From assembly GCA_018882825.1 (NCBI GenBank), contig VERC01000129.1:1-6918 (forward strand): a DNA stretch of 6,918 bases, in the 5' to 3' direction. How positions within the stretch are numbered: position 1 is the stretch's first letter; each line of letters opens with the position of its first letter. The position numbers were made by a program, and so were the translations under genes. Shown here piece after piece: positions 1-4,592 of the stretch. The notes under the pieces were generated by a model that was given only the letters and a program-made list of their open reading frames with translations, did not search any database and was not told where the DNA came from. The stretch is from Acidimicrobiia bacterium. Its GTDB lineage: Bacteria > Actinomycetota > Acidimicrobiia > Acidimicrobiales > Acidimicrobilacustridaceae.

Positions 1-289
1 GTGCTGCATCGGTGGTCGGGCGCTGACGGGTCGGAGTCGAGGTGGACACCACGATGCGCAGGAACTCGCGGACCATCCCCTCCATACCGGCCAGTGACCC
101 GGCGAGTCGGTCGTCGACTCCGCGCAGGGCGAACTCGCCGACCGTGCGGGCCACCATCGCCTTCTCGCGGCCCTTGCGGATGTAGTCGTCGAGGTTCTCC
201 GAGCCAGCGGCCACCAGACCGATCGGCGCATAGAGGAAGAGGTCGAGGAGGCGTTCGACGGCCTGCTCGCGGTCGTCCTCGGCACTCAC
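1..289 (-). CDS. Small helical protein of unknown function, C-terminus beyond the left edge
   Basis: An open frame without stops runs from a GTG at 289-287 to the window edge, giving 96 complete codons. It begins MSAEDDREQAVERLLDLFLY and continues as a soluble, probably alpha-helical protein: a segment APIGLVAAGSENLDDYIRKG, then a charged helix (REKAMVARTVGEFALRG) and a Thr/Ser/Pro-rich stretch near the edge (residues about 82-93). The start overlaps the stop of the upstream DUF4193-type gene by four bases (GTGA at 286-289), typical of translational coupling, and an AAGGG lies about six bases upstream. The amphipathic pattern (LLDLFLYAPIGL, then charged helices) loosely recalls phasin-like or granule-associated helical proteins, but I do not recognise the family and assign no function. 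The residue pattern, with hydrophobics at regular spacing and no stop over 96 codons, supports a real gene. Its true length is unknown because it leaves the window. Confidence 0.78.
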   Translation of the reverse strand, partial: MSAEDDREQAVERLLDLFLYAPIGLVAAGSENLDDYIRKGREKAMVARTVGEFALRGVDDRLAGSLAGMEGMVREFLRIVVSTSTPTRQRPTTDAA

Positions 290-1032
290 CCTCGGCCCTT
301 CGACCGCCTGGTCGGTGCTGACTTCGTGCCCTTGCTCGTCGCCTTGGTTGTTGCCTTGGTCGTTGCCTTCGTCGTTGCCTTGGCAGTCGCCTTGGCCGGC
401 GCGGCGCTCGACTTCTTCTTGGCCGCCGGCGCCCTCGTGGACTTCGCTCCGGCGCCACCCGCGACCGACGAGGACCCGGCCTTCTTGGCCCCCGAGCGGC
501 CCGAGGTGGAGGACGACACCGGTGCGTCGAGTGCACCGGATTCGATGAGGACGATGGCCGGACACTCGGCCTCCCCCACCGGACAGTGCATCGCTCCCCT
601 CGGACCGAACTGACCCCGGGTGACCAACAGGAAACAACCGGTGCAGGTGAACTCGTTCGCCTTGCGCGGCGTCACCCCCTCGGCGATCTCGGTGACGGCG
701 CTCCGGGGTTCGGGCGCCACCTCCTCCTCGTCGTCCTCTTCGTCGTCGGTGGCGGCGATGCGGTCCTTGAGGATCTCGTCGAGATCGGCCTCGACGTCGT
801 CGGGGTTGATGTCCTCTTCCTCGTCGTCCTCCTCCTCGCGCTTGGGGCGAGCGGCGAGGGCGGCATCGATCTCGGCCTCGTCGTCCTCCTCCTCGACGGT
901 CTCAGCGCCCTCGGCGTCGAGATCGTCATCGAGATCGACGACGAGTTCCTCGTCGAGGTCACCCTCCAGGTCGTCGTCCTCGAGGACGAGAACCTCCTCG
1001 TCGAACTCCTCGTCGATGGGATCGTCAGCCAT
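286..1032 (-). CDS. DUF4193-type zinc-ribbon-like protein with acidic N-terminus and Lys/Ala-rich tail
   Basis: A 248-aa protein in three parts. Residues 1-105 are extremely rich in Asp and Glu and probably disordered, apart from a short helix-like segment (DVEADLDEILKDRIAA, about 79-94). Residues 124-163 form the recognisable core: KANEFTCTGCFLLVTRGQFG followed by a second cysteine pair (C130, C133, C150, C157), resembling the actinobacterial DUF4193 family, whose members have an EFTCxxCFLV motif; zinc binding is inferred from the cysteines. Residues 172-248 are a basic low-complexity tail of Ala, Lys, Ser and Thr with KATT repeats, ending TRRSKGRG, similar in composition to histone-H1-like tails. 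Usual DUF4193 proteins are about 100 aa, so the acidic arm and the tail are extensions. I chose the ATG at 1032 (preceded by AAGGA four bases upstream) over an in-frame extension to 1107, which has no protein-like character and contains the predicted promoter. Its function is unknown; nucleic-acid binding through the tail is a guess. Confidence 0.88.
   Translation of the reverse strand: MADDPIDEEFDEEVLVLEDDDLEGDLDEELVVDLDDDLDAEGAETVEEEDDEAEIDAALAARPKREEEDDEEEDINPDDVEADLDEILKDRIAATDDEEDDEEEVAPEPRSAVTEIAEGVTPRKANEFTCTGCFLLVTRGQFGPRGAMHCPVGEAECPAIVLIESGALDAPVSSSTSGRSGAKKAGSSSVAGGAGAKSTRAPAAKKKSSAAPAKATAKATTKATTKATTKATSKGTKSAPTRRSKGRG
337..396 (-). repeat. Five tandem 12-bp units encoding the KATT repeats
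   Basis: Five adjacent 12-base units (337-348, 349-360, 361-372, 373-384, 385-396) share the plus-strand core 'gttgcctt' or 'gtcgcctt'. On the minus strand they encode the four-residue Lys-Ala-Thr-Thr type repeats (A-K-A-T, T-K-A-T and so on) in the basic tail of the DUF4193-type protein. Units differ at a few bases, so the array is somewhat aged. Since the unit is a multiple of three, gain or loss of copies would change tail length without breaking the frame. Confidence 0.85.
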
Positions 1033-1050
1033 GTGTTCCTTCGCTCCGTG

Positions 1051-1076
1051 CCGCCCGCCGACGGCGTTCGGGGCGG
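1051..1076 (-). promoter_or_regulatory. GC-rich stem-loop in the leader of the DUF4193-type gene
   Basis: On the minus strand this 26-base stretch can fold with an outer stem CCGCC/GGCGG, a CCGAA bulge, an inner stem CGCC/GGCG and a GTC loop. It begins right after the predicted -10 box and ends 18 bases before the ATG, so it would sit in the 5' leader. No U-tract follows, so it does not look like an intrinsic terminator. It may affect transcript stability or ribosome access, or may simply reflect high G+C content. Confidence 0.3.
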
Positions 1077-1107
1077 ATGCTAGGCACAGCACGACCTCCT
1101 GCCGCAA
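1077..1107 (-). promoter_or_regulatory. Possible promoter for the DUF4193-type gene
   Basis: In the 90-bp gap between the ThyX-like gene and the DUF4193-type gene, the minus strand reads TAGCAT at 1082-1077, matching the actinobacterial -10 pattern TANNNT. A weak -35-like TTGCGG lies at 1107-1102 with a long 19-base spacer. The start of transcription would fall near 1070, giving a leader of roughly 38 bases with its own Shine-Dalgarno sequence. The -10 match is fair and the -35 poor. Confidence 0.35.
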
Positions 1108-1122
1108 GCACCCTCGGAGGGG

Positions 1123-2730
1123 TCATCGGGCACGGCGTCTCGACTCGGCCCGTCGCTCGGCCTGCAGACGCTCGAGCTCGGGCTCCGCGCTGTGGTCCAC
1201 GAAGCGCATCATCTCGGCGATGGCCCGGTGACCGGCCTCCTCGGCGATGAGCCTGTGCATCTCCTGACCGACGATCCGGTAGGCGGGATGTCCCTGGGGC
1301 GTGGTGCGGAGTTCGATGAGGTGCATCGCCTCCCGGGCATTCATCTGCATCGAGAACCGCACGCGATACGCCAGCGCGATCGCGTAGGAGGAGTCGGCCG
1401 GGAAGCGCTCGTCGAGCGCCTCGAACAACGAGGCCGATCGGGCCATGGCGTCGTCGAACGCTCCGGCCACGCCGGCGTCGTCGACCGCGCCCGGTCGCGT
1501 GTACCCGTGGTAGGGCGTGAGCTTCTGCCATTCGATGGTGAGCATCCGATGGCGTTGGAGGTCTCGGAAGGCGCCGTAATCGGCGAGGACGTCGAAGCGA
1601 TAGGTCGGTCGCTCGAGGGCCCGACCGGGCTTGTGCCGGCGGTTGTCGCGCGACCCTTCGTAGGCGCGCAGGACCGCCAGTCGCTCGTCGATCGACATGG
1701 CACGGACACGCCGCTCGATCTGACGCTCGGGCAGGGAGACGTGGGGATAGAGCGCGGCGACGACCAGTTTCACCTCGGCATCGGGGTCGAATTCGACGAG
1801 GGACACCACCGGCGCATCCTCGATTTCGTCCTCGGCGCCGAAGAACCGTTCGGCCATCGCCTCCATCGACTCGCGCGAGGAACGAAGGTGGTTCGACCAC
1901 GCCACTCCCCGGTCATCCAGATCGACACGCTTCAGGAACGACGGGATGACCTTGCGCAGTTCGGACAGCATGAGATCGGCATAGGTCCGGGCCTCGGGAA
2001 GCGGATGCGCTCGCATCCGCAGCAACAGCATCTCGTAGGCCTGTCCGGTTCCGTAGATCCCCACGTTCGACAGCGACGCGGCGGGCAGCACTCCGCGGAG
2101 CGCGTCGAAGGCCTTGGCCCGGATGGCCTGGCGGTAGACGAAGTCGCTGTCGCCGGGATCCTTCGGGATGCGCGTGCGCAGGTCGTCGACGAGGCGAGGC
2201 AGGAGATCGGCGTAGGTGTCGAACAGGCGGTCCATGTCGCCCACGTACCTGGTGCCGAGCGAGGACTGCAGGACGCCCGGCGGACGGTGGAATCGATAGC
2301 GACCACCGATGCGGGCGTCATAGGCGATGTAGCGCGTCGACTGCTCGAGGTAGGACATGAGCCGACCCCACTCGAGGATCTTGGTGAGGAGGTTCGAGGC
2401 CTGCTCACAGGCCAGGTGGACGCCCCCCAACTGGGCGACGGAGTCGTCGCCGTACTCGAAGAACACGCGGTCGTAGAGCTCCTCGGCCCGACGCAGGCCG
2501 ATGGTGGCATCGATCGAGGCGTCGCCGCTGATGTCCAACTCACCGACGAACTCGTCGAGGAAGAGGCGCCGCAGACTCTTCGACGACCGGGAGTACCGGG
2601 CGAACAGTGCCCCCTTCACGACCTCGGGGAGGTTCACCAGGGCGAAGACCGGCCCGTAGAGGTTGGTGAAGTAGCGGCGCAGGATGTCGGCCTCGGTGGG
2701 ATCGAACTCCTCGGCGACGTACACGCTCAC
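1123..2730 (-). CDS. Tandem ThyX-like (FAD-dependent thymidylate synthase family) protein
   Basis: A 535-aa protein, about twice the usual ThyX length (roughly 220-250 aa), made of two ThyX-like halves. ThyX makes dTMP from dUMP with FAD, NADPH and methylenetetrahydrofolate. N-terminal half: GDDSVAQLGG (94-103) matches the GH-S-V-E-H region, and WGRLMSYLEQSTRY (121-134) matches the signature RHR-x7-S-x-R-Y, with RHR replaced by WGR but Glu129, Ser131, Arg133 and Tyr134 kept. C-terminal half: RHKPGRALE (365-373), then RHRMLTIEWQKLTPY (393-407), where RHR is kept but the Ser and Arg positions are Lys403 and Thr405. Later, NAREAMHLIELR (464-475) matches the NAR...LR segment of canonical ThyX. 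The start is GTG at 2730, with no Shine-Dalgarno sequence but a TAGATT box eight bases upstream. Homology to ThyX is clear; whether it makes thymidylate is uncertain because no half has a full set of active-site residues. A flavin enzyme with another uridine-type substrate is possible. Confidence 0.9.
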   Translation of the reverse strand: MSVYVAEEFDPTEADILRRYFTNLYGPVFALVNLPEVVKGALFARYSRSSKSLRRLFLDEFVGELDISGDASIDATIGLRRAEELYDRVFFEYGDDSVAQLGGVHLACEQASNLLTKILEWGRLMSYLEQSTRYIAYDARIGGRYRFHRPPGVLQSSLGTRYVGDMDRLFDTYADLLPRLVDDLRTRIPKDPGDSDFVYRQAIRAKAFDALRGVLPAASLSNVGIYGTGQAYEMLLLRMRAHPLPEARTYADLMLSELRKVIPSFLKRVDLDDRGVAWSNHLRSSRESMEAMAERFFGAEDEIEDAPVVSLVEFDPDAEVKLVVAALYPHVSLPERQIERRVRAMSIDERLAVLRAYEGSRDNRRHKPGRALERPTYRFDVLADYGAFRDLQRHRMLTIEWQKLTPYHGYTRPGAVDDAGVAGAFDDAMARSASLFEALDERFPADSSYAIALAYRVRFSMQMNAREAMHLIELRTTPQGHPAYRIVGQEMHRLIAEEAGHRAIAEMMRFVDHSAEPELERLQAERRAESRRRAR

Positions 2731-2738
2731 GGGGCGGG

Positions 2739-2744
2739 AATCTA
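2739..2744 (-). promoter_or_regulatory. -10-like box for a possibly leaderless ThyX-like transcript
   Basis: The minus strand reads TAGATT, fitting TANNNT, followed by CCCGCCCC and then the GTG start. No Shine-Dalgarno sequence is present in the gap, so transcription may begin at or very near the start codon, as is common in actinobacteria. No good -35 hexamer is visible. A/T-rich hexamers are scarce in this sequence, which makes the placement more telling. Confidence 0.42.
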
Positions 2745-2760
2745 GGAGATGACCCCGGTG

Positions 2761-2776
2761 CCGCCGCGGATGGCGG
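2761..2776 (-). terminator. Weak hairpin just after the M20 gene
   Basis: CCGCC-ATCCGC-GGCGG on the minus strand forms a five-pair stem with a six-base loop, beginning three bases after the M20 stop codon. There is no U-tract, so intrinsic termination is doubtful. It is listed because it lies in the 49-bp gap between two genes, ahead of the next predicted promoter box. Confidence 0.18.
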
Positions 2777-2779
2777 TCG

Positions 2780-3961
2780 TCACACCGAGGCGGCGAAGGC
2801 CTCCCGGCACCGGGCCAGCGTGTCCGGCCTCGTCCACAGATCGACGATGGTCATGGCCATCGCCTTGGCTCCGACCAGCACTCCCTCGTCGCCCGAGGCC
2901 GAAGCGGCGTGTTCGGCGAATCCCACGGTGTGGATCCCCACGCCGCGGGGGGCGACGGCCAGCATCGGGTGGATCGACGGGACGACCTGGCTGACATTGC
3001 CCATGTCGGTGGAACCGACCACCTCCCCGCCGTCTCCCGGCTCGGCCAGGGTTCGACCCAACGCCGCGGCATTGACGGCGAACAGCTCCTCGAGTGGCGG
3101 GTTCCGTCGCAACGCGTCGTAGGCCGGATCGTGCCACTGGTGATCGAAGTCGCAGCCCGCGGCCTCGGCGCCGGACCGCAGGGCGGCGAGCACCCTCGGT
3201 TTCAGCGCCTCGAGCCGGGTCCGATCGGGGGCCCGGACGTACCAGTCCATCGCCGCATGGGCGGGGACGATGTTCGGTTTGTCGCCTCCGTCCGTGAACA
3301 CACCGTGGATGCGTTCGTCGGGACGGATGTGCTGGCGCAGGGCGGCCACGTTCATGTAGCCCAGCACCGCGGCGTCCAGCGCGTTCCGTCCGTTCCACGG
3401 GGCCGCGGCCGCGTGGGCAGCTTCGCCGTGGAACTCGACGGTCAACCGTTGGTAGGCGATGGTCGTCATCCACCGCAGATCCACGTCGGCCGGGTGGATC
3501 ATCATGGCTGCGTCGACGCCGTCGAACGCTCCACGGTCGATCATGAAGGCCTTGCCTCCACCACCTTCCTCTCCCGGGGTCCCGACCAACAGCACCCGCC
3601 CACCGAGTCGCTCGGCCAGGGAGGCGGCGGCCAGACCCGCACCGAGCCCGGCGGCGGCGATCAGGTTGTGGCCGCAGGCGTGCCCGAGACCGGGCAGCGC
3701 GTCGTACTCGCACAGGACGGCGATCAACGGTCCGGTCGAGCCGGCGGCAGCGGAGAAGGCCGTCGGCAGCCCGTAGGCCGACCGGGTGACGTCCAGCCCG
3801 GCCGACTCGATGGCGTCGGTGAGGACGTCGTGAGCATGGTGCTCGGCGAAGTTCTCCTCGGGATGCGCGTGGATCGACCGGGCGACCGACCGCAGCAGGT
3901 CCCGATGGGAGTCCACCGCGGCGCACACCTCGTCCTTGGCCACTGTCGTCAGCTCCGGCAC
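2780..3961 (-). CDS. M20-family metallo-amidohydrolase (AbgB/PM20D2-like)
   Basis: A 393-aa cytosolic hydrolase with no signal peptide. M20 enzymes of this branch use a two-metal centre to cut amide bonds of N-acyl amino acids or dipeptides. Visible motifs in order: HAHPE (31-35); CEYDALPGLGHACGHN (84-99), holding the Cys96 and His98 ligands; GTPGEEGGGGK (127-137), with Glu131 and Glu132 as catalytic base and ligand; MMIHPAD (153-159), with His156; the dimerisation insert from about 168 to 280, including EFHGEAAHAAAAPWNGRNAL; STDMGNVSQVVPSIHPML (317-334); and FAEHAAS (348-354), with His350 as last ligand. STDMGNVS and CEYDALPG are typical of the aminobenzoyl-glutamate hydrolase and PM20D2 group; the actual substrate cannot be told. 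Length is normal. The GTG at 3961 follows an in-frame TAG at 3973-3971; a GTG at 3943 is an alternative start with GGAG upstream. It lies 25 bp after the lipid-kinase-like gene. Confidence 0.94.
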   Translation of the reverse strand: MPELTTVAKDEVCAAVDSHRDLLRSVARSIHAHPEENFAEHHAHDVLTDAIESAGLDVTRSAYGLPTAFSAAAGSTGPLIAVLCEYDALPGLGHACGHNLIAAAGLGAGLAAASLAERLGGRVLLVGTPGEEGGGGKAFMIDRGAFDGVDAAMMIHPADVDLRWMTTIAYQRLTVEFHGEAAHAAAAPWNGRNALDAAVLGYMNVAALRQHIRPDERIHGVFTDGGDKPNIVPAHAAMDWYVRAPDRTRLEALKPRVLAALRSGAEAAGCDFDHQWHDPAYDALRRNPPLEELFAVNAAALGRTLAEPGDGGEVVGSTDMGNVSQVVPSIHPMLAVAPRGVGIHTVGFAEHAASASGDEGVLVGAKAMAMTIVDLWTRPDTLARCREAFAASV

Positions 3962-3967
3962 GACGGC

Positions 3968-3973
3968 ACGCTA
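3968..3973 (-). promoter_or_regulatory. -10-like box for a possibly leaderless M20 transcript
   Basis: The minus strand reads TAGCGT (TANNNT), then six bases, then the GTG start at 3961. With the hexamer at -12 to -7, transcription would start on the G of GTG. The 25-bp gap lacks a Shine-Dalgarno sequence, which fits a leaderless message; no clear -35 is seen. Its first three bases are also an in-frame TAG, so the frame cannot extend further upstream. Confidence 0.42.
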
Positions 3974-3986
3974 CCCGTCGGATCGG

Positions 3987-4592
3987 TCACACCACCACGA
4001 GCAGGGCCTCTGGTTCCAGACCGATCTCGACCCGCCGGAACCTACCGATCGCTCGTCCGTCGACGACGACGGGTCGGGGACGGACGGATTCGATCGCCAC
4101 TCCGACGAGTTGACGATGCTCGAGATCGGGATGGGGAAGATGGGAACCGGTGCGCGCTCGACGCCGCGCCGTTCGTCGTTGTCGCCACCCGAGTCGGCCG
4201 GACGTCACGTCGAGCCGACCATCGGCGGGATGGGCTCGAGGTCCCATGTCGAGGTCCCCGAGCCATTGGGCCTGCAGCACCGCCGTCCCGCCGGCGAACG
4301 GACGACCCACCACCAGATGGGCCACGAAAACCGTGGAACGACCGTCACACACGGCGGTACCCAGGTCGACACGGAAGGTCCGGGCCTCGTCGCTCGAGAG
4401 TCGCGATCGATCTCCGACGCCACCGAGCGTCCGGCACAGATCGCCGCCGAGCAATCCGACGGTCGGTAGGGCGACGCCTCGGCGTCGGTGGTCGAGCACG
4501 AGTTCGCGCAGCGACCAGTCGTCGGCGACGACCGGCGCGTCGGCCGGGAGTGGTGCGATCTCGCCGAACTCGGAACCTCGGGAGATCGGCAC
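3987..4592 (-). CDS. Protein resembling the C-terminal domain of diacylglycerol/lipid kinases
   Basis: A 201-aa protein. Its second half looks like the C-terminal beta-rich domain of the DAGK/YegS lipid kinases: AQWLGDLDMGPRAHPADGRL (108-127) continuing as DVTSG, the basic stretch TARRRARTGSHLPHP (141-155), and IESVRPRPVVVDGRAIG (167-183) followed by a hydrophobic ending. The first half (1-100) has VGLLGGDLCRTLGG (45-58) but not the GGDGT nucleotide-binding motif of the kinase catalytic domain, and the protein is about 100 residues shorter than a full kinase. It may bind a lipid or nucleotide-like ligand without being a kinase, or be a stand-alone partner; activity is unknown. The GTG start follows the helicase TGA directly (TGAGTG), with GGGGAGG about five bases upstream inside the helicase gene, so the two are very likely co-translated. 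Longer frames on the opposite strand show no recognisable domain, whereas this one does. Confidence 0.78.
   Translation of the reverse strand: MPISRGSEFGEIAPLPADAPVVADDWSLRELVLDHRRRGVALPTVGLLGGDLCRTLGGVGDRSRLSSDEARTFRVDLGTAVCDGRSTVFVAHLVVGRPFAGGTAVLQAQWLGDLDMGPRAHPADGRLDVTSGRLGWRQRRTARRRARTGSHLPHPDLEHRQLVGVAIESVRPRPVVVDGRAIGRFRRVEIGLEPEALLVVV

Noticed and set aside
720..1010. Repetitive 'cgtcgtcctc'-like DNA that might be a CRISPR or satellite repeat
   Set aside because: The units are irregular and simply encode runs of Asp and Glu; there are no constant repeats with unique spacers.
586..1083. A plus-strand frame with long Val/Leu-rich stretches that looks like a membrane protein
   Set aside because: The hydrophobic runs are the antisense reading of Asp/Glu codons (GAC and GAG read as GTC and CTC) in the acidic arm of the DUF4193-type protein.
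1033..1107. N-terminal extension of the DUF4193-type protein to 1107
   Set aside because: The extra 25 residues lack the acidic character of the rest and overlap the -10-like box and hairpin; the ATG at 1032 has a usable ribosome binding site.
1192..2745. A 517-codon open frame on the plus strand opposite the ThyX-like gene
   Set aside because: It mirrors the ThyX-like frame codon by codon and has no motif, whereas the minus strand encodes clear ThyX signatures.
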